A stretch of 64,000 nucleotides of DNA from Paracyclopina nana (lineage: Eukaryota; Arthropoda; Copepoda; Cyclopoida; Cyclopettidae), in assembly GCA_019096065.1 (NCBI GenBank), contig JAGUCH010000002.1, positions 15,698,501-15,762,500 on the forward strand. Direction: 5' to 3'. How positions within the stretch are numbered: position 1 is the stretch's first letter; the number at the start of each line of letters is the position of its first letter. The position numbers were made by a program, and so were the translations under genes. Below, one piece after another: positions 1-10,145 of the stretch. Below the pieces are notes generated by a model that saw nothing but the letters and a program-made list of their open reading frames with translations, was not told the DNA's origin and did no database searches.

Positions 1-215
1 CTCTCCCTTTACTCTTCTACTCGACCTTTTAGGCTGGATGGGACTGGCTGGGGACGACTTCGATCGTTGTCTTTTCCTTGCCATCGACAAATCCAGGGAC
101 CTTTCCCACTAGCATTTCGCCAGCTTCCAGAGGTGCTCGTCTTTTTCCGATTCAGAGGGTGTGGCAGAGGTTGCCCACTCTGAATCCCGGGTCGCAGCAC
201 CAAAATGTTTTGTAG
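1..215 (-). mobile_element. LTR-retrotransposon leader fragment (probable)
   Basis: Read on the minus strand, 180-210 contains TTTTGGTGCTGCGACCCGGG, which looks like the primer-binding-site/leader junction that follows the 5' LTR of many arthropod LTR retrotransposons. A short open frame (203 down to 9) continues from it but resembles no protein I know and ends inside the window. The call rests on this one motif. The rest of the element, if any, lies outside the window or has been lost. Confidence 0.35.
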
Positions 216-242
216 GAGCTTCCACTGGAATCCAGGAATCCC

Positions 243-455
243 TTGATGACGATGACAACTCGAGGCCTTGCTAACCTCGCAACAAGAAAAGTTATAAGTG
301 ATTTACACGATGAAATAGTAAAAGTAAACAAAGTGACAGATAGAGTACTGTATTATTCGGTAGTTCTTGAGCAAGTGACGCTACAATTCTCAACAAAAAA
401 GCGAGCCAAAAAAGAAGCGCCTCAGCAGGCCCAGCAAAAAGGGGTCGGTTTTTGA
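243..455 (+). other. Unrecognised 70-codon ORF
   Basis: An open frame starting MMTMTTRGLANLATRK, rich in Lys and Gln near its end. I recognise no family. It lies between an LTR-element fragment and an MBF1-like gene, has no visible splice partners, and may be a transposon remnant or chance ORF. Confidence 0.2.
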
Positions 456-599
456 TCCTCAACAACTTGTGCAAATTCTCAAGGAGCTATTTTTAGTCGA
501 GTTTATTTGTTGCGATTTTGAGAGCCTCAATACCAACAAAGGTAAGGTTCAAATGCTTCTGAGCGTTTGGAGGTGGCGAAATATTCCATGAAATTCTAG

Positions 600-1096
600 A
601 GCAATCATGGGTATGACTGGAATACTGTTACCGTCATTGGTAATCGCGGAGCCGCTCGCGGAGCCTCCAAATCCACCTCTGCCATCAATGCTGCTTGTCG
701 TCGTGGAGAAGCCGTTGAGACCCAGCAGAAATTTGGTGTTGGCACCAACAAGCATGCGGTGACGATGATGAACACTGCAAAGCTTGATAGGGAAACCGAG
801 GAGCTGAAGCACAACAAGGTTCCTCTGGAGCTTGGCAAGCTCATTCAAAAGGGCAGAAATGACAAGGGGTGGACTCAAAAGGATTTTGCCACCAAAGTGG
901 TCAATGAGTACGAGAATGGCAAGGCCGTGCCCAACCAGGTAATCCAGAAAAGACTTCCTTCCTCAAAATGTATCTCACCAAAATCTCATCACAGCAAATC
1001 ATTGCCAAAATGGAGCGTGCTCTGGAGATTAAACTTCGCGGCAAAGACAAAGGCAAACCGCTTGTTGCCAAGGCCATGACGGGCCAAGCCAAGTAA
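600..1096 (+). pseudogene. MBF1: Multiprotein-bridging factor 1 (MBF1/EDF1)-like gene, damaged
   Basis: Two exons, 600-938 and 995-1096, around a 56-bp GT-AG intron. They read continuously through the MBF1 N-terminal region (DWNTVTV) and the conserved NTAKLDRETEEL block into the Cro/C1-type helix-turn-helix and the LRGKDKGKP tail. MBF1 bridges DNA-binding activators to TBP. Two defects are visible. No in-frame ATG precedes the DWNTV codons: the ATGs at 607 and 613 are out of frame and a TAG lies at 597. Six codons are missing from the helix-turn-helix, where animal MBF1 has residues like INEKPQ between ATK and V. A 58-bp intron-like segment (542-599) may precede exon 1, but the sequence upstream of it also lacks a usable start. 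The presence of an intron argues against a processed retrocopy. Either this is a decaying duplicate or the true first exon is not recognisable. Confidence 0.6.
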
Positions 1097-1234
1097 AGCC
1101 TCGGATGCAAAGGCCAAGGTGGGCTTACATTTTTATGATATGAAATGTAGGCTGATCTTGTTCTTTGATCACTCTGGGTGAGAGAATATTCTGCGGATGG
1201 TATCACCCACATACACAATGTGGTCTCTTTATTG

Positions 1235-2896
1235 CTACTCATCATCGAGCGCCAACATATCAAACTTATTCTTGTATACCGGAACAGCTGGCTCTTGCTC
1301 ATCATTTTCGTCATTCTCTTCCTCGCTCTCTTCAGAACTTTCACTCTCTTCCTTAACGGGTTCGACTTCTTTGTTAATGGCCAACACGTCTTCAATGACG
1401 GCAATGTCATCATGGTTCTCCCAGTCTTTAGGGTCATACTTGGGCGGTCTGAGTGCCAGCGAGAGACGGCCCTCCAAGGCCATTCGCATTATGTGGTTAG
1501 CAGCCCTGTTGACATCCAGCCTGTGCCCTCGTGCCGTGTAGTAGCCTCTTTTCTCAGCCCATGCCTCACACACCTCGAAAGTTGTCCATTTGTCCTTTTC
1601 AGCATGTGACAGTTTGAGGATGCTGGGCAGGTTGATTCTCTCTGCTATGTATTGCACCACTGCAAAAGGTTCTTTTGTTTGAGCAATAGGATAGCAACCG
1701 ATGATCACTTGGAGAGGCTTTGGCACCAATGAGGGGAACACCAGACCTGGGCAATCGGTCAGCCTCACTGTAGGCGTGATGAAAATGGTCTGGAAGTGCT
1801 TCGTGTGGCCAGGTGTTTTAGAAACACTCACCACTCTGCGACCCACAAGTGAGTTGATGAGGCTGGATTTGCCCACATTGGGCTGACCCACCATGCCCAC
1901 CGTGATCATTTTGCGCTGTTCCTCGGACTCCTCGTTGGGAGCTACAACTTCTTGGCTCTCTTCGTCGTCTTTGCAGGCTTCAATTTTTTCCCTCCAATTT
2001 GTGAGCAAATCGTGCCTTTCGGGGAAAAGAGCCTTGATTGTATCAAAGATCTGCAAAGCTCCCTCTTTGGCCATTAATATGCGCCCCCTTAAACGTCTGA
2101 ATTGCAGCCCACCTGCTTCCACAATGGGTTTTCTCAGATTGTACGTAGGACAAGAGGTGAAGTAGGTCACGTGCACATTTGGAAACTTTTCAATGAAATA
2201 GGCTTTCCACGCCAATGCCAACCCTGGAGGGATGAGGTCAATTTTGTTGAGCACCAAAACCACTGGTTTGGGGTTGACACCAGTGATCAAGGAAGGAGGC
2301 ACCATGGGGTATCTTGCATCTGTGATTAATAGCAGTACATCTGCCATCTCAGTTACCCTCCACAATTGCCTCCATGTCTCGAGGTTGAGCTCAAAGAAAC
2401 TGAGGCTCTTCTCGTGCTTCTCCACAATGTCACTCACAAACTCGCGAAAATACTTGGCCTCATTCGCATCAAGCTTCCCCTTGAGCATCGATTTGTCCCA
2501 TTGAGGCCTTTTGGGGTAGTCACACGTGGTTGGGAACCACTCATCAATGCTGAATTCTAGCTCCTCGCTCGAAAGCATTTTATAAGGCTTCCGAGCCAAC
2601 TCTCTCCTCTTTTCCAACTCTGCCTTGGATTCCTGATGAAAAATGAGCTCATATTTACTTCTACCTCCAGCAGTTGAGGCCAAGGCCACATCAGTGAGCA
2701 AAGTGGCTTGATCACTTCCACTTTTGGACATGACAGTAGCAGAAGTGTCATCATCTTGAGGGCTATTTCCCTCGTCTGGCATTTCCACCTTGGGCTTATT
2801 GGGCAATCTGACTTCAGTGTCTTTGTGCCTTTTATGAAGCATTTGCTCTCGCTTTGCTTTCCCACTGAAAGGCACTTTTCTGCGTCCTTGTGGCAT
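1235..2896 (-). CDS. GNL1: Guanine nucleotide-binding protein-like 1 (circularly permuted GTPase)
   Basis: A single-exon 553-residue protein of the YlqF/YawG circularly permuted GTPase family. The G4 motif NKID precedes the P-loop GQPNVGKSS and the G3 motif DCPG, the order that defines permutation. The segment LETWRQLWRV and the C-terminal CEAWAEKRGY block match animal GNL1. The N-terminus is basic (MPQGRRKVPFSGKAK) and the C-terminus is a long acidic Glu/Asp run. I chose the ATG at 2896; an in-frame ATG nine codons upstream would add MIVSFVSSS. A strong 3' splice-site sequence (TTTCTTTTGTTTCTTCCAG) ends one base before the chosen ATG. That supports this start and implies a spliced 5' leader. 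The gene lies 87 bp downstream of MMAB on the same strand. Confidence 0.93.
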   Translation of the reverse strand: MPQGRRKVPFSGKAKREQMLHKRHKDTEVRLPNKPKVEMPDEGNSPQDDDTSATVMSKSGSDQATLLTDVALASTAGGRSKYELIFHQESKAELEKRRELARKPYKMLSSEELEFSIDEWFPTTCDYPKRPQWDKSMLKGKLDANEAKYFREFVSDIVEKHEKSLSFFELNLETWRQLWRVTEMADVLLLITDARYPMVPPSLITGVNPKPVVLVLNKIDLIPPGLALAWKAYFIEKFPNVHVTYFTSCPTYNLRKPIVEAGGLQFRRLRGRILMAKEGALQIFDTIKALFPERHDLLTNWREKIEACKDDEESQEVVAPNEESEEQRKMITVGMVGQPNVGKSSLINSLVGRRVVSVSKTPGHTKHFQTIFITPTVRLTDCPGLVFPSLVPKPLQVIIGCYPIAQTKEPFAVVQYIAERINLPSILKLSHAEKDKWTTFEVCEAWAEKRGYYTARGHRLDVNRAANHIMRMALEGRLSLALRPPKYDPKDWENHDDIAVIEDVLAINKEVEPVKEESESSEESEEENDENDEQEPAVPVYKNKFDMLALDDE

Positions 2897-2983
2897 GCTG
2901 GAAGAAACAAAAGAAACAATCACAAATTAACATGCAACAAATAGAGTGGCATCATAAGTTTTTTTTTGAGTCGGTAAAAGCAT

Positions 2984-3763
2984 CTATTCTTTGGCTTTCT
3001 TCCAGACACCTGCAGTCACTGGTTTGTAGAGTGTTGTCCTCGTGTCTGGCCTGATGTAGATTGTCTCCTCCTTTTTGTCTATCTTGGCAGTGTATCTCGC
3101 CAAAGTGAACAGAAAGTCAGACAAACGATTCAAATATTTCAGAGCTTCTCGGTCAACCTCATCTTTGTCTATGAGGGGGACTACTCTGCGCTCAGCTCGT
3201 CGGCAAATGGTTCTGGCAACATGGAGGCTAGCTGAGGTCAAAGACCCTCCAGGCAAAATGAAGTTTTCAAGCGGAGGCAACTCCTTGGTGTACTCATCAA
3301 TCCATTCTTCTAGCTCTGAGGTATGTCTACTGTTGAATACCACTCGTTCCGTATGCGCCTTCCTTGCAGTTGAAGATGGCGTGGCAATGAGAGCACCCAC
3401 GTCTTGCAAAATGCATTGAATGCGCTCCAACTGTTCGAGGTAGGACATCTTTGAACTGGAGGCTGCCATGGCAAGGCCAATATTGCTTGACAGCTCATCC
3501 ACAGTTCCGAGTGCTTCGAAAATCTCATCATTTTTGGATCGGCGTTCTCCTGTGAAAAGGGACGACTTTCCGTTGTCTCCAGTCTTGGTGTAGATCTTGG
3601 GCAGAGTTCCAGACCTATCCTTGGTCTTCAAAGTCACTTTCTTTTTCTGCTCTTGCTCCACAGTGGCAATTTCAATTTTTTGACAATATGATCTTATGGA
3701 AAGCGGTGACAGTGTTTTGCAACACTTTGATGAGAGGAACACAACTCTGCCAGTAGCCATCAT
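2984..3763 (-). CDS. MMAB: Cob(I)yrinic acid a,c-diamide adenosyltransferase, mitochondrial
   Basis: A single-exon 259-residue PduO-type corrinoid adenosyltransferase, which makes adenosylcobalamin for methylmalonyl-CoA mutase. The N-terminus is basic and Ser-rich, consistent with a mitochondrial presequence. The ATP-binding loop YTKTGDNGKSSLF is at about residues 58-70. The C-terminal helices carry the HVARTICRRAER and YLNRLSDFLF signatures that shape the cobalamin site. Two ATGs are adjacent (MMATG); I use the first. There is no polyadenylation signal that I can see between its stop and GNL1, 87 bp downstream, so the two may share a primary transcript. Confidence 0.94.
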   Translation of the reverse strand: MMATGRVVFLSSKCCKTLSPLSIRSYCQKIEIATVEQEQKKKVTLKTKDRSGTLPKIYTKTGDNGKSSLFTGERRSKNDEIFEALGTVDELSSNIGLAMAASSSKMSYLEQLERIQCILQDVGALIATPSSTARKAHTERVVFNSRHTSELEEWIDEYTKELPPLENFILPGGSLTSASLHVARTICRRAERRVVPLIDKDEVDREALKYLNRLSDFLFTLARYTAKIDKKEETIYIRPDTRTTLYKPVTAGVWKKAKE

Positions 3764-4306
3764 ATTTTTTTTGTATTAGCTGTTCGCCTCGCAGAAAAGT
3801 CACATTTATTTTGTTATTGTGTTACGCACTACCATTTGGCGAGAAAAACGTGAGACTTTTCACAATTACGAAATCCTCCTGCATTTTGGCGACTTTTGAT
3901 TACTCTTGTCTTTTTCATTTTCAACTATGTCTGGTTGCACTCAGGAGCGGGAAAATTCAAACAATGTGTACGTGTGTAAATGGGCAGATGTTGTGCCACC
4001 TTAATTTAGGCTTTTTGTATGCTAGCTCAGTTATTTGTTTTCCTTGTCTCAACAGTCTATTAAGTCAACATGTAAACTTCAGCGCTGAGCCCTGAGCAGC
4101 CTGAGGTGAAAAAGCTAGTCGTATCCAGAAAATATTAATAAAAACTGAGCCACTTTGTGCTTCAGACCTTGCTTCAGACGAGTTCAGAGTCAACTTAGCA
4201 TTCTGAGTTGCCGCACCATGAAGCTTAGATTCCCAAAACTCTACGAAGCTCTCCGTCCTCCAAGTATGCATAATATATCCTTGAAAACTCTATAATTAGC
4301 ACTCTG
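3764..4306. other. Intergenic, MMAB promoter side and VPS33A 3' side
   Basis: About 540 bp between the MMAB start and the VPS33A stop. The open frames on either strand here have no recognisable content. I see no RNA gene or repeat. Confidence 0.5.
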
Positions 4307-6112
4307 TTAAAATGCAATTGGATCTTTAATTTTTGACATGAAGCAATCAATCATGGAGTTGCCATTGATGATAGCATTGGTGGCTACAAGATATTCATGG
4401 GTAGCATCATCTTGCTGTGACAGAAACCTCAAGGCTGAAATTTCAGCGTATGTGCAACCACCCACAAAGACAACTAGTGTCCTTTTGAGGCCATTGTCAG
4501 TGTTTCTTTTCTTCAGATTGGAATTGTTGGTTTGGTACTCTTCAAAGCTGGGACCAGGCAGCAAATCCAGCACATCTCGAATGGCTTTCCATCCGGGCTT
4601 GGCACAATTCTGCACCAGTCTCACTGACATGGGAGCATAGACAGAGTGCACATAGGTGATATCGTTGGGCTCTTGCTCATTCACATCATCTTGGGTCAAG
4701 TGCAGCCTTTTCCTCAGCACTGAATAATTGCTGGTGGCTGAAGCGTTGCTGTTGGAGAAAAGAAGCCTAGATTTCTCCAAATTGATCAGGCTTGTCAGGT
4801 GGGCGTGACCATAGGCTTGTAGAATCAGTTTTCTGTAGCTCTCCAGAGTCTTGGGCTTGAGCCCATTGCTAATGATGCACTGGAGACAAGCAACTCTGAG
4901 CAGTCTGACCATGTCAACCTCAAGGCAAGCCGCATCTTCAATGAAGTCGAGGGATCGATGTACATTTTGGTTGTTCACAAGTTCCTGCTCAACTTGGAGA
5001 AATTCAAGGAACGAAGAGGTGTCCGTTTTCTCCTTGATCAGCTCTGCTATGGATGTGTGCACGGTCAGGGACAATTTGAGGCTCTGCATTTGAGGCAGCT
5101 TGTCAACAAAAGACTTGAATTCCTGAACAGTTTTGGCACCATGGCGTTCATCGAAGGCCGTGGAAATGGCTTTTGCTTTCCTGCTAAGCGTCGGACCTAC
5201 AGCATTGAAATTCTTGTCTCTCAATTCAGCAAACAAGTCCTCGTTGGATGTCAAAGAAAACTGCTTCACTCTTGGCGGATCGTTGTCACTGCTGTTAGCT
5301 CCTTCGGTGTCGGCCAAGGCGAACTTCTCGCCAGGAAGTTTGACAGCTGCGTTCTTGATGCCAAACAGCTCATCGATGAGACCTTCGTAAGTTAATTGCG
5401 TGACTAGAGGAGTGATGAGATCCACTTGCCGATCAATGAGTATGATAGTGTCAAATTGTGGAACGGTGTCTGGCTCATCGGGGATCATTTCTTTCTTGAT
5501 TCTGGCCATGAAATCGTAGACAGTCTTGGCGGCAGATCCTTTTCCATAGACGACAGGAGCGAAGCCGTACAAGGCTTGCAGACTAATTAAAGCTCGAGCC
5601 ATTTCGTAGAGGCAGGTGGGATCTTGTCGGAGATGAAAATCCGCAAAAATATCTGGCCTCTCCATAGAGATGACATCGTTGTCTAGCGGAAACCAAGACA
5701 CTGACAGCTCGTCCAGGAATGTAAAAGAGCCGTAAACGCCTCGATCTTTGAGCCTCATCTCACACAACAAGGATTTGTTGGGGACAAACAGAATGTGGAA
5801 GTCGATTCGCACCCCACCTGACATTTCTTCGCCTTTGACGTTGTCAGCAATTTTGTCCATTTGCTCCAATCCCGGCCGAGTGACGAAGACAATGTTGTCG
5901 GAGCTGACTTTGGGCAACTTTCCCGTCTTGAGAGGGAACATCTTGATAACGCTTCTCTCCTTGAAAAATTGGTACTTGGCGATTAGGTCCATGGGTCCAG
6001 TGAGGCCCTCGTCCCAAACGAGGACTTTGGTCCCATTGTACTTGTCCAAGTATTCGGACAGCTCTTTACGGCCCAGTTCCCGAACAGAGCCGAATTGAAT
6101 CATGTTGTCCAC
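4307..6112 (-). CDS. VPS33A: Vacuolar protein sorting-associated protein 33A
   Basis: A single-exon 601-residue Sec1/Munc18-family protein. It aligns with animal VPS33A (Drosophila carnation) along its whole length and matches the human protein closely in size. Recognisable blocks are VWDEGLTGP, DFHILFVPNKSLLCE (with an initial F-H difference), QLTYEGLIDELFGI, RDKNFNAVG and the C-terminal ALRFLSQ. VPS33A binds SNARE bundles as the SM subunit of the HOPS and CORVET tethers on late endosomes and lysosomes. The lack of introns is notable beside multi-exon neighbours. It is divergent from eIF3h with 354 bp between the starts, which probably contains both promoters. Confidence 0.96.
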   Translation of the reverse strand: MDNMIQFGSVRELGRKELSEYLDKYNGTKVLVWDEGLTGPMDLIAKYQFFKERSVIKMFPLKTGKLPKVSSDNIVFVTRPGLEQMDKIADNVKGEEMSGGVRIDFHILFVPNKSLLCEMRLKDRGVYGSFTFLDELSVSWFPLDNDVISMERPDIFADFHLRQDPTCLYEMARALISLQALYGFAPVVYGKGSAAKTVYDFMARIKKEMIPDEPDTVPQFDTIILIDRQVDLITPLVTQLTYEGLIDELFGIKNAAVKLPGEKFALADTEGANSSDNDPPRVKQFSLTSNEDLFAELRDKNFNAVGPTLSRKAKAISTAFDERHGAKTVQEFKSFVDKLPQMQSLKLSLTVHTSIAELIKEKTDTSSFLEFLQVEQELVNNQNVHRSLDFIEDAACLEVDMVRLLRVACLQCIISNGLKPKTLESYRKLILQAYGHAHLTSLINLEKSRLLFSNSNASATSNYSVLRKRLHLTQDDVNEQEPNDITYVHSVYAPMSVRLVQNCAKPGWKAIRDVLDLLPGPSFEEYQTNNSNLKKRNTDNGLKRTLVVFVGGCTYAEISALRFLSQQDDATHEYLVATNAIINGNSMIDCFMSKIKDPIAF

Positions 6113-6466
6113 TTATGACTTAGGGAGTTTCTCCTTTTAATTCATTTTGTTGTTGTTACTTTTTTACCGTCAAATGAAAAGATCGAAAAGATACCCGAGC
6201 AAATTCATATTTCTTTTGAAAAATGTTAATCTGTTTTTTTGTGGATTTTTACGCAATTTTACTGTGTCAAAAATATTTTTAAGAGTATTTTTGGAGTTAT
6301 TATAATGTATTATGATCAATTCCAACGCCAGAAAATCAAGTGAAGGCATATGAAATACGCCCAGTATTTTCGGCATCGGCTCTTCCTCTACTTCCTCTTT
6401 TCGGCAGTAAACAAAGTCGAAAGTGACAACAAATTTAGCCACTTGCATATTTCTCCGATTTTCATC
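6113..6466. promoter_or_regulatory. Shared divergent upstream region of VPS33A and eIF3h
   Basis: 354 bp between two divergent start codons. It is AT-rich and has no recognisable coding content. Inferred to hold both promoters from position only; I do not see a clear TATA box in the right place for either gene. Confidence 0.45.
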
Positions 6467-7547
6467 ATGTCTGAGAGCCGATCTAGACGAGAGACCGAAA
6501 ATGAAAGCAGCATCCAAGTCGTTCAAATCGACGGACTTGTAAGATTTACCAATTCACTCATCTAACCGCCGGTAATTTCAACCTCCTCCCGTGTTCATTC
6601 TTTAGGTGGTGATGAAGCTTGTCAAGCATTGCCACGAAGTGAATTTGGCCAATTTGGGTATTGCCCAGGGCGCCCTGCTTGGGTTGGTGGCTGACACGAG
6701 GCTCGAGATCACCCATTGCTTTCCTTTCCCTTCAGTGAGTGACGAGTCCATCAGCGACGAAGATTTTCAGCTTGACATGATGCGAAGGCTGCGAATGGTG
6801 AATGTGGATCATTTGCACGTAGGCTGGTACCAGTCGGCGCAATTCGGCAACTTCTTGTCGCCTCAGCTGCTTGAATCGCACTACGCCTACCAGACGTCCA
6901 TTGAGGAGTCCGTTTGTCTCGTCTTTGACACGGCCAAAAATGCCAAAGGTTTCCTCAACCTGAAGGCTTACAGGCTGACACCAGAGGCCATCAAGCTCTA
7001 CAAGGCTGGCGACTTTAGCCCCGACGTCATTTCCAAGCTGAAAGTGTCCCACGATGGGCTCTTTGAGGAGGTGCCGATTGTCATCAAAAACTCGCACTTG
7101 ATGAACGAGCTACTCCTCGAGCTGTCCGAGCAGATTCCGGTGGAGGCTGGATCGCAATTTTTGGACCTAGGCACCGCTGACGTGTTGGAGGAGCAGCTCA
7201 AGTTTCTCATGGACACGGTGGACGACTTGAACCAAGAGTCGATCAAGTTCAACAAGTACCAGAACATGGCGGTCAAGCAGATTCAAGATAAAACTAGGTG
7301 GTTCCAGAAGAGGCAGCAAGAGAACGCAGCTCGTACTGCTCGCGGAGAAGATCCGCTGCCCGAAGAAGACATCAACAAAGCATTTAAGCCGATGGCGCCT
7401 CCGTCAAGGCTGAATGCTCTTGTTTTGTCCGGCCAAGCCTCAGCTACTGCCCTGCAAACTGCGCAATTTTGCTCCCAATCATTGGCTAAATGGTTCGTCA
7501 CCGAGTCTCTGCAAGAGGCCAAGCAAGCAGAAAACTCTTCAACGTAA
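6467..7547 (+). CDS. EIF3H: Translation initiation factor eIF3 subunit H
   Basis: Two exons, 6467-6538 and 6606-7547, with a 67-bp intron (gtaaga...tttag), give 337 residues. The short first exon ends in VQIDGL, where exon 2 continues VVMKLVKHC as in animal eIF3h. The MPN domain follows, with HVGWYQS and EEVPIVIKNSHL blocks. It is the MPN- type, lacking the metalloprotease JAMM histidines. The C-terminal QQEN...RGEDPLPEED helical segment is also conserved. eIF3h is a non-catalytic scaffold subunit of the eIF3 complex. An AATAAA overlaps the 3' end two bases after the stop (7549-7554). Confidence 0.95.
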
Positions 7548-7746
7548 AAATAAAGATTTCGAGTATGCCGATTTTCTATAGTATATAATAGTACTTTTGT
7601 GTATTAGTGTAGCTTTCTACTCATCATCATAGATCGATCCAACAAGGCTCAGTACTTTTCTTGTCCCTGAATGAATTTCTTCTAAACTTGCCTCACATAA
7701 AATGCTGTCTGTGATCATCCTCTGTTGCGTGTGCGTGTGTACAAAG

Positions 7747-8682
7747 TCAGTGCTCGTTTTTGAGTTTGGAGCCCTCGTTTGTAGCTGGTGTCGTCGAGGT
7801 CAACCGGTCGATCAACTCTTGCAGCGGTGCCAATTCCTTTTTGTCAATTAGCTGGAACTCCTACAAATTAAATAGCAATGACTCATCATTAATATATATT
7901 GTGACAAAGAGGCTTCTTACCTGGACAAAGTAAATAAAGTGCTTAAAGGATGTATTCAAATGAGCCTCTTCGCCAAGTGACACGATTTCTCTGAAAAACC
8001 GAAAATGCATGAAGAATGACTGAAGACTAGAGTAATGAGAATTTATAGCTTTACTTGAAGTGCTGGTGATAGATGTGCGCGTAGACTCTGAATAGCCGTT
8101 TCAGAATTGTCTTCACGATGGCCTGAAAATTGGGCGGAAACTTGACTCCAATCTTGCTGGGGAACAAGGCCTCGTCATCGAGCTGGTCTTGCACCCAAGT
8201 CATCAAGTAGTCAATGTATTTCGGAGCGGAGCACTTGATGGGTTTCTTCACGGTCTGCCCATCGGCCCAATGGTACTCATATTTGGGGCCCGCTGACATT
8301 ATGGGGCAAATGTCCTCGGTGCAAAACTCGGTGATTGTCCCATACAGCATGTTAATCTGGTTGAAAAAGTCGACAGTATTCACGGCTATCCATTCATCAA
8401 CATCCTCGCCCTCTGGAAGTTGCACAGCCAGCCGCAAATTTCCTAAATACACGAACTGAGGTCAATAACGGCACACAATTCTGAGAGAAGAAAGGCTCAC
8501 CTGATCCCAAGGTTGCAGCAGCGTGTTTCATCAAGTCATGTTGATGCGAGCCTTCCGGAATGTTTTTCTTCGGCTTGAAAGTCTTGGAAGAGCGGCTACC
8601 ACTGTCGAAAAAAGGGTGGTTATTGTATTGAAATTGTAAAACTGACAGCCACTTACAAATTAAATGATGGAATAAAACTCAT
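7747..8682 (-). CDS. MOB1: MOB kinase activator 1
   Basis: Five exons (minus strand order 8657-8682, 8501-8601, 8055-8442, 7921-7990, 7747-7860) give 232 residues with consistent phases. The start MSFIPSFNFGSRSSKTFKP resembles MOB1 MSFLF...SSKTFKP. Exon 3 carries almost the whole conserved core, including IAVNTVDFFNQINMLYG and YIDYLMTWVQDQLDDE. The zinc ligands of the MOB fold are present: two Cys in EFCTEDICP and the two His of HIYHQH. MOB1 binds and activates LATS/NDR kinases in the Hippo and mitotic-exit pathways. The C-terminal tail after the conserved ELAPLQELI is about 16 residues longer than in human MOB1. Introns are 62-64 bp except one of 58 bp. Convergent with eIF3h. Confidence 0.95.
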
Positions 8683-9138
8683 ATTCGAATAATAATAATA
8701 ACGTCGGTGCGCAGGAAAACAAAACTCAAAGTAGTGCGAATGGTGGCGCTCGCTTCAAAACATTGCGAGAGATGTCAGTCGCTGTTGCAAGTTTTGGGCT
8801 GGTTCTCCCTCAAAATTGAATGAAGGAGGACTGTTGCAGTGTTGCTGTTATTGTCTGACGCAAGTTTCAGTCTCGTGGCCTGTGTAAAGCGCGGAATTTT
8901 CCATAAAACGCCAAAATCCGGTACTTTCTTGGCGCTAAAGGTGCATTTCTCGTAACGCTTTATACCTGCATTGTGTTTCCGCGGAATAATAAACATTTAT
9001 TTAACGCAACCTTTCTTAGCAACTTTATTACCCAATGAAACCTTCCGAATTTATAGCTAAAAAAGGTTGTATAGTAGTAAAAAAGCCAAAATGTAGTGTT
9101 TTTGCAAATGCCCAAAAGTTGCTTTTTTCATGCAAATT
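8683..9138. other. Intergenic, no gene seen
   Basis: 456 bp between the MOB1 start and the PDX1 stop, AT-rich. No coding signal, tandem repeat or RNA gene is recognised. It should contain the MOB1 promoter and the PDX1 3' end. Confidence 0.45.
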
Positions 9139-10145
9139 TCACACTTTGTCCTGGGCCATCATGCTCTCGCGTTTCTCCCATTTCACCTTAATCTGGTCGC
9201 AATTGATACCAACCTGTGAAGAAGAAATATGATTAAAGATGATTAGATTCATGCCATTTTCGAATCACCATTGGAGAGCCCAAATCCTCGCTTATCTTGG
9301 CAAGCATGTCGGGATCTTTGAAGTGGGTGACGGCCTGCACCATTGCATGAGCTCGCTTTTGAGGGCAGTCACTCTTGAATATGCCCGATCCCACAAAGCA
9401 ACCATCAACGCCAAGCTGCATCAGCATGGCCACATCAGCGGGAGTGGCGAGGCCACCAGCCGCAAAGTTGACCACCGGCAGCCTCCCCAGCCTCGCAGTC
9501 TCCTTGAGCAAGTCCAGAGGAACCTTCGAAAAGATGATTGAATTTTTATCAAGCATAATGATGATTGCAGTGCACCTGCAACTGCTTCGCATAGGAGTAG
9601 AGCTCGGACTCGTCCAGGGCTTGAGCGTAGCGAATTTGGCTGTTGATGGTGCGTGCATGGTGCACAGCGTTGACCACGTCTCCCGTGCCAGCCTCTCCCT
9701 TGGTCCTGATCATGGCAGCCCCCTCGGAGATCCTCCGCAGCGCCTCTCCGAGGTTGCGCGCACCGCAGACAAAAGGCACCTTGAACTTCCACTTGTCCAC
9801 GTGGTGCTCATTGTCAGCGGGGGTCAAGACTTCGGACTCGTCAATCATGTCCACGCCGAGAGCCTCCAGGATCTGCGCCTCGGCAAAATGGCCGATTCTC
9901 ACTTTGGCGAAGACGGGGATGGTGACGGCCGCCATGATCTCCTTGATCAGCTTGGGATCGGACATGCGGGCCACGCCCCCGTCCTTGCGGATGTCTGCGG
10001 GGACCCTTTCAAGCGCCATGACGGCGCAAGCGCCGGCCTCCTCGGCGATCCGGGCCTGCTCCGCGTTCACCACGTCCATGATGAGCCCGCCCTTGCTCAT
10101 TTGAGCCAAGCCGGACTTGACTTTGAAGGTGCCAGTCGTTGCCAT
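9139..10145 (-). CDS. PDX1: Pyridoxal 5'-phosphate synthase, PdxS/SNZ subunit
   Basis: Three exons (9576-10145, 9269-9523, 9139-9213; introns 52 and 55 bp) give 299 residues, the normal length for the family. This is the TIM-barrel synthase that builds PLP from ribose 5-phosphate, glyceraldehyde 3-phosphate and ammonia. Asp24, Lys81 and Lys149 fall at exactly the residue numbers used for the bacterial catalytic residues (in [16 protein letters not shown] and RTKGEAGTG). The phosphate-binding [12 protein letters not shown] and GSGIFKS loops are present. The C-terminal tail is encoded by the last exon. The gene is divergent from PDX2, its glutaminase partner. Two spliceosomal introns of local size show it belongs to this nuclear genome. 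De novo B6 synthesis is absent from most animals; sponges are a known exception. Confidence 0.95.
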
